A stretch of 64,000 nucleotides of DNA from Belliella kenyensis (GTDB taxonomy: Bacteria; Bacteroidota; Bacteroidia; Cytophagales; Cyclobacteriaceae). How positions within the stretch are numbered: the stretch's first letter is position 1; every line of letters begins with the position of its first letter. Under the pieces are notes generated by a model, which had not been told where the DNA came from, ran no database searches, and saw only the letters and a list, made by a program, of their open reading frames with translations. Shown piece by piece: positions 25,314-37,190 of the stretch. Position numbers and translations under genes: made by a program. The stretch covers positions 310,001-374,000 of the forward strand of contig NZ_JAKZGR010000001.1 of the NCBI RefSeq assembly GCF_022549675.1, in the 5' to 3' direction.

Positions 25314-25355
25314 TAAAGCCGATTGATTACATTAGAATTGGTTTTTGGCAATTGG

Positions 25356-25396
25356 AGAGAGACTTTGAAGCTATTCAAAGTCTCTCTTCAGTTTAA
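25356..25396 (+). terminator. Terminator after the glycine-rich envelope gene
   Basis: AGAGAGACTTTGAA (25356-25369) pairs perfectly with TTCAAAGTCTCTCT (25374-25387) across a GCTA loop, followed by TCAGTTTAAT. The stem is strong though the T-tract is short. It lies 43 bp after the stop. Confidence 0.75.
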
Positions 25397-25498
25397 TCTA
25401 CCAGATGATGGATATTTGAAATGTCTAAAAAATGACTGGTGAAAAAAAAAATTATGGTCATGTGATAATATCTACCTATCAAGGACCAACAAGTATGA

Positions 25499-25729
25499 TC
25501 AATTTTCCTTTTGTGACAATAGAGACTTGGCGATTTTTTTTTCACAACAATGTTCACATATAGTTGCTTTTTTATTTATTGACAAAGCTCTTCTCAATGC
25601 CTCCTTACCATTGTTGAATGGTCCTAAATAATCACGATCCAAAGCATCAGGAAGAAACGGACATTCCTTTTCATGGATTTGAAAATTACCGTTTTCATCA
25701 CTAATACTACTTAGATAAAAGAATTTCAT
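25499..25729 (-). CDS. Small cysteine-rich protein, possible metal-binding
   Basis: 76 residues. IHEKECPFLPDALDRDYLGPF near the middle and ATICEHCCEKKIAKSL near the end place three to four cysteines and histidines (E-C-P and C-E-H-C-C) as a potential zinc site. The order (C-x-L-P, RDYLG, A..A.., C..CC) resembles the small Ada-like metal-binding domains common in Bacteroidota, where the loop reads C.HCC. I do not assign a function. Its promoter region contains the perfect 19-bp inverted repeat at 25767. Confidence 0.65.
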   Translation of the reverse strand: MKFFYLSSISDENGNFQIHEKECPFLPDALDRDYLGPFNNGKEALRRALSINKKATICEHCCEKKIAKSLLSQKEN

Positions 25730-25766
25730 GTTTTCCTAGTTTAGACTCGAAATTTACCGATAAGCA

Positions 25767-25808
25767 TTAAGCCAAAAAATACCTAGAAGTAGGTATTTTT
25801 TGGCTTAA
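25767..25808. terminator. Perfect 19-bp inverted repeat, probable bidirectional terminator
   Basis: TTAAGCCAAAAAATACCTA and its exact complement (25790-25808) flank a GAAG loop. It lies 38 bp upstream of the small cysteine-rich gene and 229 bp past the end of the metallophosphoesterase gene on the same strand. It can terminate the latter and insulate the former. The absence of a trailing T-run outside the stem leaves an alternative role as a protein-binding site. Confidence 0.55.
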
Positions 25809-26036
25809 TATTTGAAAAGTTATATCATTTATTTGAAATATCATTTACCCAAAGAATATTTTGAATTTAATATTGCTTTAACATTTAAAAAACTTATCAA
25901 AACAGACAATAATACCAAATATTAGGGCTTTCATACACAAAATACTTTCAATGATTTCGTAATTTCAACTTAAAAACTTAATGTTTTTAGCAAAATTGGT
26001 CTTTAGCATGGATAATTATCTGTTTTTTCAAATATT

Positions 26037-27290
26037 TCATCTCTTCTTTCTTAATTCGATCACAGTAATTTCAGGCCAAATTCCAACCCTTCCGGAAAAG
26101 GCATGGAATCCAAATCCTCTGTTAACATATAGAAATCTTCCTTCATGGTCAGTCAGACCTGCCCAGTTTGGATACCTATACTGAACAGGACTCCATTTGA
26201 TGATAGGAGTTTCAATTCCAAACTGCATCCCATGAGTATGACCTGAAAGTGTTAAGTGGATTTTCCGAGGCTCAACCTTCACTTCATAATCCCAGTGGGA
26301 AGGATCATGAGAAAGTAATATTTTGAAATCTTGAGGATCTACTCCCTCCAATGCTTTTTGTAAATCTCCTTTGGATTGAAAACCTTTGCCCCAGTTTTGG
26401 ACACCCACCAAAATGATATGTTGTCCGTCTTTTTCAATAGTGACGTGTTCATCAATCAGAAGATTGTACCCTAGCTTGCTATGCTGATTGATAAATTTTT
26501 TGAAATTCTCAGCCTTAGCATCTTTACTTTCCCAGGAAACATAATCTCCATAATCATGATTACCGATAATAGAGAACTGACCGAATGGAGCTTTGATTTT
26601 ATTAAAAATATCTATCATAGGATCTATTTCACTTGCTTCATGATTTACAAGGTCTCCAGTAAATACAAAAAGATCAGATTGCTGAGCTATAGCCAAATCA
26701 ACTCCTTTTTTAACAGCTTTCATATCTTTGAAGCTACCTGCATGTATGTCAGACAACTGTGTAATAGTAAAGCCATCAAAGGCCTCGGGAAGATCATCGA
26801 AATAAATAACCTCTTTATGAACCGTGAAATTGTATTTTCCTTTGGTGATACCATAGACAAAACTTGTCAATGGCACCATAGATATTGCTAAAGCCAGCAT
26901 ACTCAACCATTTCAGTCTTGAGGGAAAGCTTGTGGCTGATTTTCCATTCATCAAAAGAGAAAAACCTGCTTGAATATTTCTGAAAATATCTTCTCCAAAA
27001 AGAAAAACAGTACATACCAATTGTGTCACCACGATTGTTAAAAACACATTCAGTACATGCTGATGTGCATAAGATATTTCCCCTGCTTTGAATATTTGCT
27101 GAAAGGTGTAAACTACCCAAATAGAAACACCTCCAAATATCAGCCAGTAGAGCAGATTTAGAACATGCTTTGTCCTTTCCGAATCCATGCCTGATAGAAT
27201 TGTTTTATAAGCTTGGAAAACATACCAGTTGAGAAAGGTAGAAAATAAGAAAAGCGCAATAAGAAAAATAAGACCTCCTACTTGATTCAT
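26037..27290 (-). CDS. Membrane-anchored metallophosphoesterase, YkuE-like
   Basis: 417 residues. Four membrane helices occupy residues 1-150. The calcineurin-like domain follows: LSDIHAGSF (Asp, His), FTGDLVNHE, IIGNHDYGDY, LLSHDP and LSGHTHGMQFG, a complete set of dimetal ligands. The terminal PNWAGL-GRFLYVNRGFGFHAFSGRVG-PEITVIEL pattern is that of the YkuE/lipid-pyrophosphatase-like group, which often acts on lipid-linked phosphates at the inner membrane. The substrate is inferred from family only. It is monocistronic on the minus strand, downstream of the Anbu operon. Confidence 0.85.
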   Translation of the reverse strand: MNQVGGLIFLIALFLFSTFLNWYVFQAYKTILSGMDSERTKHVLNLLYWLIFGGVSIWVVYTFQQIFKAGEISYAHQHVLNVFLTIVVTQLVCTVFLFGEDIFRNIQAGFSLLMNGKSATSFPSRLKWLSMLALAISMVPLTSFVYGITKGKYNFTVHKEVIYFDDLPEAFDGFTITQLSDIHAGSFKDMKAVKKGVDLAIAQQSDLFVFTGDLVNHEASEIDPMIDIFNKIKAPFGQFSIIGNHDYGDYVSWESKDAKAENFKKFINQHSKLGYNLLIDEHVTIEKDGQHIILVGVQNWGKGFQSKGDLQKALEGVDPQDFKILLSHDPSHWDYEVKVEPRKIHLTLSGHTHGMQFGIETPIIKWSPVQYRYPNWAGLTDHEGRFLYVNRGFGFHAFSGRVGIWPEITVIELRKKR

Positions 27291-27366
27291 ATTTTAAATT
27301 ATAAATTGTACGAAGTCATATACAGAATTTCAGCTGTATTGGTTCGGGTACGACGTATAATATTAT

Positions 27367-28215
27367 CTAAATATGATAAATATTCACCTCAGTTTTCAGT
27401 TTGCTGGATTTACTTCCAGAATAAGAGCCATAGATTGGCATAGTCAACAATGGATCATGGCTACATGCTAAAGCAATATAAAATTCATCGGTAAATAGAC
27501 CTAAGCTTGGATCTAAACCTATCCATCCTGCACCTGGAAGATAAACTTCCACCCAAGCGTGTAGCTCATGACCTGTATCTAGCTCAGGATTGTATGCATA
27601 CCCACTTACAAACCTTGAAGCCAAACCTTTGGTTCTTAGCATTTGCATCAGCATCCATGATAAGTCTCTGCATGAACCAGATTTAGAAGCAAAAACAGAT
27701 CTCAAGGAGAGGATTCCCTCCTCCTCTCTCAATACATGATTCCATTTACTTTTTATACTAGCTACCAAATTGGTCAAAAATGAAACTAAGTCTGTAGAGC
27801 AATTCATCTGTAAATCAACATACTCCAGCATAAAATTGGAATCATTATCTAAAATCAAATACGGTCTTAATGCTGGAAGTTCTCTGTTGTCATATTCGAA
27901 TAAACTGAATGGAAACTCCAATCCTTTTTTCAAAATAAATCCAAAAGGATTGAAGGGTAGTAATTTTACGCTGATCGAAGATATGATCTCTAGTTTTTGT
28001 GTATCGTTTTGAAACCAAATGTTATAATAAGTATTACCTTCAGCATTTATTCTTTCATATTTTCCTTGAGGACTAGGAGATACTTTCAAACTAGACCTGA
28101 GAATTTTGATATATGATCTATGCTGAGGAAACATCAAAATATCATGCGGACCAAGAGTAACTTGTTCCTCATAATGATAAACTGACTTGTGTTCAATTTT
28201 TAATAATTTGTCCAT
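27367..28215 (-). CDS. Transglutaminase-like protein of the Anbu operon
   Basis: 282 residues from ATG 28215, one base after the Anbu stop; a start at 28242 would overlap Anbu by 26 bp. An N-terminal beta-sandwich domain (LLKIEHKSVYHYEEQVTLGPH, 3-23 onward) precedes the transglutaminase-like cysteine protease core. Catalytic Cys lies in SGSCRDLSWMLMQMLR, His in GHELHAWVEVYLPGAGWIG, and Asp in LDPSLGL. Proteins of this build accompany circularly permuted ATP-grasp and alpha-E genes and are thought to cleave or transfer peptide bonds. It is the last gene of the four. Confidence 0.88.
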   Translation of the reverse strand: MDKLLKIEHKSVYHYEEQVTLGPHDILMFPQHRSYIKILRSSLKVSPSPQGKYERINAEGNTYYNIWFQNDTQKLEIISSISVKLLPFNPFGFILKKGLEFPFSLFEYDNRELPALRPYLILDNDSNFMLEYVDLQMNCSTDLVSFLTNLVASIKSKWNHVLREEEGILSLRSVFASKSGSCRDLSWMLMQMLRTKGLASRFVSGYAYNPELDTGHELHAWVEVYLPGAGWIGLDPSLGLFTDEFYIALACSHDPLLTMPIYGSYSGSKSSKLKTEVNIYHI

Positions 28216-28216
28216 T

Positions 28217-28951
28217 TCACACAATGGACACAGTGTCATCAAAGGCTTTCTTCAAGATATCAGCAGGTAGCTCGCTTATAGCTTCTCTGATTCTTGAATT
28301 CCAAAACTCAGAAATATGAGCCAGTTCAGCTTGTTCGAAGCGCTTTTCGATGATTTGATAACTATCATTTTCCAGAATCACCGTATCAATAGGGAAGTCT
28401 ACATCATTTGCTGAGATTCTGGTAGCATCGAAGGCCAAAAAGGCACATTTCAAAGCATAATCTAATGATTCTTCATAATTCAACGAACGCTTTAAAATTG
28501 GATTTCCAGCACCCGAATTCCCAATTATGACAAATGGTGTACCTCTTCTGATTTCAATCCAATTCCCTTGTGGGTACAAAAGATAGAGTTTGGGTAATTT
28601 GTCATCCTCTAATTGACCTCCTATGATAGAAAATAGATTAAAAGAGAGTCCTCCTTCTTCCAAACTTTCTTTGTCTTCTTTAGCCACACGCTTGATTTGA
28701 TCTCCAAACTCATTGACTGCTTCATAGAGTTTTTTGAACTTGTCATCTTGCTTTTCAATCGTTTCAGAAAAGTAGGTTATCGCTTTATCCCTCACGGACC
28801 TTAGTCCCGAGGTCATGATAAAGAATGAATGCTTTTCTTTGTTTACTTTATATACTTTTTTGGAAGTGGTAGTTTCATTTCCAGAGGTAATTCTTGTATC
28901 AGAAAGACCTATTAAACCATGTTTGGTTTTGATTCCTAAGCAAAATGTCAT
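28217..28951 (-). CDS. Anbu-type proteasome-like peptidase
   Basis: 244 residues, an Ntn-hydrolase of the proteasome beta-subunit class. After removal of Met the mature protein would start Thr2 (MTFCLGIKTKHGLIGLSDTR), the candidate nucleophile, with Asp in SDTR and Lys in KVYKVN. GNSGAGNPILKRSL and the FPIDTVIL strand match the Anbu (ancestral beta subunit) subfamily rather than HslV (no TTI start). No regulatory ATPase is nearby. Start and preceding stop overlap as TAATG, so expression is coupled to alpha-E. Confidence 0.85.
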   Translation of the reverse strand: MTFCLGIKTKHGLIGLSDTRITSGNETTTSKKVYKVNKEKHSFFIMTSGLRSVRDKAITYFSETIEKQDDKFKKLYEAVNEFGDQIKRVAKEDKESLEEGGLSFNLFSIIGGQLEDDKLPKLYLLYPQGNWIEIRRGTPFVIIGNSGAGNPILKRSLNYEESLDYALKCAFLAFDATRISANDVDFPIDTVILENDSYQIIEKRFEQAELAHISEFWNSRIREAISELPADILKKAFDDTVSIV

Positions 28952-29928
28952 TATTGTTCCATTTGTTGGATTGCAAAATTATGTTTTATCTGGAAAAAGT
29001 TTTTATCGATTTCATTTGAAATTTTAATTATTTTCAACTGAACTTCATCAAGATATTCATGTAACCCTGTATTGATTACATCTGTGACATCATCGAACTC
29101 GAGCTTTGATCTCAATTCGCCCATGACTTTTTCAGAAGTATTTCTTCCTCCATTTCTTCCTTCTGTAGAGATTTTATAAAGTGATTTCTCTGCTTCCACC
29201 AAGCAATAGTATATGGATCGTGGAAAAGTTTCATTCAAGACCAAAAATTCCACGACATTCGAAGAATCTATATTCCCATACAATCTTCTGTAAGTATTGA
29301 ATGCAGTCACTGATTTCAACAAGGCTGTCCAATGCAGAAAGTCTAAAGGAGTACCTATCATATTCGGAGAGGGTAATAGTATGTGATATTTCACATCCAA
29401 AATCCTACTTGACATATCGGCACGCTCCAAGTACATTCCTAATTGTCGAAAATGCCAACTTTCTGATCTAGCTACAGTAGATTCCGCTAGCCCGTATATC
29501 AATAGAATCTGATTTTTCACTGATTCGAAAAACTCCCTTAAATCTTCGGCCTTCCATTCTTTTTTAATGGCTTTCTTTTTTACAAAATGATAAAGTTCAT
29601 TGAGCTTTTCCCAAGTTTCTTTGGTCAGATTTTCTCTTATAATTCTTGCATTTTCTCTTGCAAATGTCACCGATGAAATAATGGAATTCAAGTTTTCTAC
29701 ATCAAAAGTCAGGAAGTGTATGACTTGTTTCCGATCAAAATTCAAATTTCTTGCCTTGAAATTTTCAAAAGAACCTGTGGCCTTAACTAATGGTTCCCAC
29801 TGTTCATTCATATCTGGGGGTAAATCCATAGAAAGATTGATATTCACATCGATAAAGCGAGCATAGTTTTCAGCTCTTTCCAAATATCTTCCCAGCCAAT
29901 ATATTGAATTTGCGACTCTACTTAACAT
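28951..29928 (-). CDS. Alpha-E domain protein
   Basis: 325 residues from ATG 29928; the longer frame to 29952 would overlap the upstream gene. The start MLSRVANSIYWLGRYLERAE is the signature of the all-helical alpha-E domain, and ESWHFRQLGMYLERADMSSRILD repeats the same helix pattern near residue 160-185. No catalytic motif is known for the family, and its glutamates and arginines may bind a nucleotide or peptide. In all contexts I know of it travels with circularly permuted ATP-grasp proteins. It is five bases after the ATP-grasp stop. Confidence 0.9.
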   Translation of the reverse strand: MLSRVANSIYWLGRYLERAENYARFIDVNINLSMDLPPDMNEQWEPLVKATGSFENFKARNLNFDRKQVIHFLTFDVENLNSIISSVTFARENARIIRENLTKETWEKLNELYHFVKKKAIKKEWKAEDLREFFESVKNQILLIYGLAESTVARSESWHFRQLGMYLERADMSSRILDVKYHILLPSPNMIGTPLDFLHWTALLKSVTAFNTYRRLYGNIDSSNVVEFLVLNETFPRSIYYCLVEAEKSLYKISTEGRNGGRNTSEKVMGELRSKLEFDDVTDVINTGLHEYLDEVQLKIIKISNEIDKNFFQIKHNFAIQQMEQ

Positions 29929-29933
29929 ATTAA

Positions 29934-31361
29934 TTATTTGTATAAAACCCAAGTATCTTTACTGCCCCCACCTTGAGAGCTATTTACTACCAATGAACCT
30001 CTTTTCAATGCTACTCTTGTAAGTGCACCTGGTATCACTTCTATATCTTCACCATAAAGGATATATGGTCTCAAGTCAACATGCCTGCCCTCTAATCCCT
30101 GCTCTGTAAGTGTAGGAACTGTCGAAAGGGATAGCGTTGGTTGAGCGATATAGTTATTGGGGTTGTTTTTGATGAGTTCACGGAATTTATCGTGTTCTTC
30201 TTTGGAAGCTTTCGGTCCGATCAGCATACCATATCCACCCGCTGCATTGGTTTCTTTCACGACCAATTCTTCAATATGCTCCAAGACATACTTACGATCA
30301 TTTTCTTCCCTGCATAAATATGTGGGCACATTTTTCAGGATAGGTTCTTCGTTGAGATAGTATTGTATGATTCTTGGAACATAAGCATATACAGCTTTGT
30401 CGTCTGCTACACCAGTACCTGGAGCGTTTGCAAAGGCTATGTTTCCTGCTTTGTAAGCTTCAAATACACCTGGAATTCCCAGCATAGATTCTGGATTGAA
30501 AGTGAGAGGGTCCAAAAAAGTATCATCTATCCTTCTGTAAAGTACATCAATTTGTTGAAGCCCTTTGGTAGTTTGCATATAGACTTTCTTGTCTTTGACT
30601 ATAAGATCTACTCCAGACACCAACTCTACTCCCATCTGTAGTGCTAGGTAAGAATGCTCAAAATATGCGGAGTTATATATACCAGGAGTCAAAACACCCA
30701 CTACTGGTTTGTCTTTCTTGGAAAGAAACTGGAGCATTTTGAGCAGTTTGGCAGGGTAATCCGATACAGGCATGACACCTAGTTCGTTGAATAAGTCTGG
30801 ATATGCTCTTTTGATGATTTCTCTACTTTCTAGCATGTAGGACACTCCAGAAGGACACCTCAAGTTATCTTCTAGAATATAATAATCTCCAGACTTGTCC
30901 CTTACTAAATCTGTGCCTGTAATATGACACCAGATACCTTTTGGAGGTGTCATCCCAATACATGGTTCTAAATAATCTTTACTATTCAAAATCAAATCCT
31001 CTGGAACTATACCGTCCTTGAGTATTTGTCGGTCATTGTATATGTCTTGCAAAAATAGATTAAGGGCCTTGATTCTTTGCTTCAGGCCTGATTCTAACAT
31101 TTGCCATTCTGAATTTGGAATTACCCTAGGTATAATGTCCAAATGCAAAATTTTCTCCGTTCCTTGACTATCATGGTAGACATTGAAAGTCATACCCATA
31201 GCAACTTGAGTCTTGTTAGCTGAAAATTGTAATTGACCTAATCTTTTGGAACTCGTTTTTTTGATCAAACTTAATAATTCTTTGTAATGAGCTCTACAGG
31301 TACCTGCTGTATCAAACATCTCATCAAAATTTGCACTAAAATCGTAAGATTGTATATCCAT
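29934..31361 (-). CDS. Circularly permuted type 2 ATP-grasp protein
   Basis: 475 residues (DUF404/DUF407 family). GLKQRIKALNLFLQDIYNDRQIL and CIGMTPPKGIWCHITGTDLVR lie in the N-terminal half. LEDNLRCPSGVSYMLESRE holds metal-binding residues, NAAGGYGMLIGPKAS is the nucleotide loop, and ALKRGSLVVNSSQGGGSKD closes the fold. Such ATP-grasp enzymes ligate a carboxylate to an amine and are predicted to build a peptide or peptide tag. It is first in the operon of four; no clear -7 box was seen in the 279-bp spacer upstream. Confidence 0.9.
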   Translation of the reverse strand: MDIQSYDFSANFDEMFDTAGTCRAHYKELLSLIKKTSSKRLGQLQFSANKTQVAMGMTFNVYHDSQGTEKILHLDIIPRVIPNSEWQMLESGLKQRIKALNLFLQDIYNDRQILKDGIVPEDLILNSKDYLEPCIGMTPPKGIWCHITGTDLVRDKSGDYYILEDNLRCPSGVSYMLESREIIKRAYPDLFNELGVMPVSDYPAKLLKMLQFLSKKDKPVVGVLTPGIYNSAYFEHSYLALQMGVELVSGVDLIVKDKKVYMQTTKGLQQIDVLYRRIDDTFLDPLTFNPESMLGIPGVFEAYKAGNIAFANAPGTGVADDKAVYAYVPRIIQYYLNEEPILKNVPTYLCREENDRKYVLEHIEELVVKETNAAGGYGMLIGPKASKEEHDKFRELIKNNPNNYIAQPTLSLSTVPTLTEQGLEGRHVDLRPYILYGEDIEVIPGALTRVALKRGSLVVNSSQGGGSKDTWVLYK

Positions 31362-31640
31362 AAAATTTTCTATGTTTAATTAAAAATCTGATCAACAAAC
31401 TAGCTAAAAATTATCAATATTCCAAATTTTTAGAAATTTACCTTGACATATTTCTCATAGAATTTGGAAAATACTTTCAGTAGAATTTCAGTAAAAACTT
31501 AGCTAAACCTTAAGTATTCTCCCAATCAGGTGATCATATAATAAAGAAAATCGCAAAAAAATGGATCGCAGGTAAATCCCACGATCCTCTTGAATTTAAT
31601 GCCGAATAATTTTCTACTTCATTTTTGAAAATACTTGCTT

Positions 31641-33701
31641 TTAGCTTATGGTAGAACCACTTGCTGTGGATTGTCCTGGCTGAAGAAGTCTTAAACTTCC
31701 ATCTTTATCTTCAGCCATTAGGATCATACCTTCGGAATCTATTCCCATCATCTTTCTTGGCGCCAAGTTGATAAGCATAGTTACTTGCTTACCTATCAAA
31801 TCTTCAGGTTTGAAATGTTCGGCAACACCACTCAGTACAGTTCTTTTTTCAAGACCTGTGTCTACAGATAGTTTTAGAAGCTTTTTAGATTTTGGCATAG
31901 GCTCTGCATGAAGTACCGTCACTACCCTCAAGTCTAATTTTGCAAAATCATCGAATGTTATTATTGGCTTCATCGCTGGAACAGAAGCATTTGCAAGTTC
32001 ATTTTGCTTTTTGGCTTCTAGCAGCTTATTTACTTGCTTTTCTACTGTTTCATCCTCGATTTTTTCGAAGAGCAATGAAGCTGCGCTGATAGCATGACCT
32101 GCTTTGAGCAAGGAGTCATTAGCTGAATCAGACCATTTCAATGACTCTAGGTTGAACATTTCCAACATTTTCTTAGAGGTAAAAGGCAAAAATGGATCTG
32201 CTACAATTGCCAAATTTGTCGCAATATTCAATGCTATATTCAGGATAGTCCCTGTTCTTAACTTATCCTCTTTGATCGTTTTCCAAGGCTCTGTGTCTGC
32301 AAGGTATTTGTTACCTAGCCTAGCAAAATCCATGACATAGGATAATGCCTCTCGGAACCTGTATCTTTCAATTGAAGCAGCAATTTTTTCAGGAAATCCT
32401 ACCATTGACTCCAGTACTTCTTGATCATAGCCGTTAAGTTCTGATCTTGAAGGCACTACCCCATCAAAGAATTTATGTGTAAGTACTACGGCTCTATTTA
32501 CAAAATTACCAAAGACTGCTACTAATTCTGAATTATTTCTTGCTTGAAAATCCTTCCAAGTGAAGTCATTGTCCTTAGTTTCTGGTGCATTGGCAGTAAG
32601 CACATACCTCAAAATGTCTTGTTTCCCTGGAAATTCTTCAAGGTATTCATGTAGCCAAACAGCCCAATTTCGAGATGTTGATATTTTGTCTCCTTCTAAG
32701 TTTAGAAACTCATTAGCAGGCACATTTTCAGGTAGCACATAGCCTCCATGTGTCTTCAGGATGGCTGGAAAAATTATGCAATGAAATACGATGTTATCTT
32801 TTCCGATGAAATGAACCAACTTAGTACCATCTTCTTTCCAATAAGGCTCCCAGTTTTTCCCATTGGCTGCGGCCCATTCTTTGGTAGAAGATATATAACC
32901 TATAGGGGCATCAAACCATACATAGAGTACTTTACCCTCTGCTCCTTCAATCGGAACAGGTATGCCCCAATCCAGATCCCTAGTCATAGATCTAGCCTGT
33001 AAGCCTTCCCCTGCCTCTAACCATGAACGGCATTGACCCAATACATTGTTTTTCCAATCATCCTGATGATCCTCAAGAATCCATTTCTTTAGAAAATCCG
33101 TGTATCTGGCCAAGTCTAAGAACCAGTGCTTAGTTTCTTTTAAAACTGGCGTATTACCACTAAGTTTTGATTTAGGGTTAATTAATTCAGTTGGACTGAG
33201 AGAGCTTCCGCACTTTTCACATTGATCTCCATAAGCACCTTCATGACCACATTTGGGACATGTACCTTCTATGTAGCGGTCTGCTAGAAACTGTCCTGCT
33301 TCTTCATCATAATATTGCTCTGTGGATTGTTCCAGAAATTCGCCTTTATCATATAAGTCCTTAAAAAATGCTGATGCAGTCTCATGATGTAACTCTGAAG
33401 AAGTCCTTGAATAATGGTCAAAGCTTATTCCGAATTGCTCAAAGCTATTTTTCATCATCTCATGGTACCTATCCACCACTTCTTGAGGACTGATACCTTC
33501 CTTTTTAGCCTTGATAGTGATGGCAACACCATGCTCATCAGATCCGCATACAAAAGCCACATCTCTATTCTGTGACCTTAAGTACCTGACATATATGTCT
33601 GAAGGAATATAGCAACCTGCCAAATGTCCAATATGTAGTGGTCCATTGGCATAAGGAAGTGCCGCCGTTACTGTATATCTTTTGAATTCATTCTTATTCA
33701 T
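31641..33701 (-). CDS. metG: Methionyl-tRNA synthetase with C-terminal tRNA-binding domain
   Basis: 686 residues from ATG 33701. HIGH is read at PLHIGHLAG (His23-His26). The zinc knuckle CPKCG...CEKCG lies near 145-161, and the KMSKS-equivalent is KISTSRNW near 345. The C-terminal about 110 residues form the EMAP/Trbp111-like OB domain ([26 protein letters not shown]), which dimerises the enzyme. A -7 box at 33708-33715 lies so close to the ATG that the mRNA may be leaderless, which excludes the ATG three codons upstream. Confidence 0.97.
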   Translation of the reverse strand: MNKNEFKRYTVTAALPYANGPLHIGHLAGCYIPSDIYVRYLRSQNRDVAFVCGSDEHGVAITIKAKKEGISPQEVVDRYHEMMKNSFEQFGISFDHYSRTSSELHHETASAFFKDLYDKGEFLEQSTEQYYDEEAGQFLADRYIEGTCPKCGHEGAYGDQCEKCGSSLSPTELINPKSKLSGNTPVLKETKHWFLDLARYTDFLKKWILEDHQDDWKNNVLGQCRSWLEAGEGLQARSMTRDLDWGIPVPIEGAEGKVLYVWFDAPIGYISSTKEWAAANGKNWEPYWKEDGTKLVHFIGKDNIVFHCIIFPAILKTHGGYVLPENVPANEFLNLEGDKISTSRNWAVWLHEYLEEFPGKQDILRYVLTANAPETKDNDFTWKDFQARNNSELVAVFGNFVNRAVVLTHKFFDGVVPSRSELNGYDQEVLESMVGFPEKIAASIERYRFREALSYVMDFARLGNKYLADTEPWKTIKEDKLRTGTILNIALNIATNLAIVADPFLPFTSKKMLEMFNLESLKWSDSANDSLLKAGHAISAASLLFEKIEDETVEKQVNKLLEAKKQNELANASVPAMKPIITFDDFAKLDLRVVTVLHAEPMPKSKKLLKLSVDTGLEKRTVLSGVAEHFKPEDLIGKQVTMLINLAPRKMMGIDSEGMILMAEDKDGSLRLLQPGQSTASGSTIS

Positions 33702-33707
33702 AGCGTG

Positions 33708-33715
33708 CAAAGATA
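33708..33715 (-). promoter_or_regulatory. -7 box of metG, possibly leaderless
   Basis: Minus-strand TATCTTTG matches TAnnTTTG and is followed by CACGCT and then the ATG. With initiation usually five to seven bases past this box, the transcript would start at or next to the A of ATG. The -33 box is not obvious. Confidence 0.4.
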
Positions 33716-33764
33716 GAAAATTTGGTGATTCTCTTATTTTTATGTTATCAGGAAATTTGGCTAG

Positions 33765-34397
33765 TTAAGCTTGTATGTATTCTTCTCTTCCTTCATCTGT
33801 TAATATACCTTGATATATAATCTGTATAGCCTGATCAAAAATCTCAGAGGTTCCAAGGTTCATATTCTCTCTCATTTCTCTAGGAAATTGTGCCAAAAAT
33901 TTGGGATCTATCAAGTTTTGAATGGCCGAAGCATATACCAATACGATGAGGGTTTTGTTCATTCCTTGCAATACATACCCTTTATCAATTCCCTCCTCAA
34001 TGAGTCTTTGAAATCTCAAATATGCTGAATCCCTTACATAATCTTGTAACTCTCCCCATACCTCGGGTACATGCTCTCTAAGGTCTTGCAAAAGCTCTGG
34101 GTTGATTGGAGCTAGATCATTGGCCACTACGTTCAAAAATGATTTTAATTTGGCCATGAATGGAATGTATCGATTTTCCAAAATAGTTTCTACTTTTAAT
34201 GAAAGTCGATTTTTTAACAAATCAAAAGAGGCCGCAAGCAACTCCTGCTTACCGGGAAAATATTTATACAACGTCTTCTTGCTCATAGCCAACTCTTGCG
34301 CGATATCGTCCATGGTTGTATTCTTGTAACCTTGGTTGATAAAAAGCTTGTAAGCTACGTCCAAAATCTTTGCTTCTATATCGTTTTTTTTACTCAT
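33765..34397 (-). CDS. TetR/AcrR family transcriptional regulator
   Basis: 210 residues. The N-terminal HTH is EAKILDVAYKLFINQGYKNTTMDDIAQELAMSKKTLYKYFPGKQ as read at residues 8-51, with the usual recognition helix MSKKTLYKYF. The C-terminal domain is helical and without a recognised ligand signature (PELLQDLREHVPEVWGELQ is common in Bacteroidota members). It stands between metG and the divergent ligA, with promoters of both in the 147-bp spacer. The target is not evident; no transporter gene is adjacent. Confidence 0.88.
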   Translation of the reverse strand: MSKKNDIEAKILDVAYKLFINQGYKNTTMDDIAQELAMSKKTLYKYFPGKQELLAASFDLLKNRLSLKVETILENRYIPFMAKLKSFLNVVANDLAPINPELLQDLREHVPEVWGELQDYVRDSAYLRFQRLIEEGIDKGYVLQGMNKTLIVLVYASAIQNLIDPKFLAQFPREMRENMNLGTSEIFDQAIQIIYQGILTDEGREEYIQA

Positions 34398-34414
34398 TTT
34401 TCATCATTTCAAAA

Positions 34415-34422
34415 CAAATATA
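34415..34422 (-). promoter_or_regulatory. -7 box of the TetR gene
   Basis: Minus-strand TATATTTG, an exact TAnnTTTG match, 18 bp upstream of the ATG. No clear -33 TTTG. Confidence 0.45.
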
Positions 34423-34454
34423 GGCAATCAGTTTCGTAATCTTAAAATGGTTAA

Positions 34455-36995
<2,541 letters not shown>

Positions 36996-37190
36996 GTCGG
37001 AACACTCCTCATTATTCAGTCATCTTGATTAGTTCTTATGAAAGGTAAATTGACACATACCTTTTCTGACCAAATCCTAATGGAATCTACACCATTGATT
37101 TTATTGCCCAGGTAGGATTCATAGCTTATTCAACAAGCTTTGGAGTAATCAAATATTCCCTTGATTATTTCATCAATGATCAATATCATC

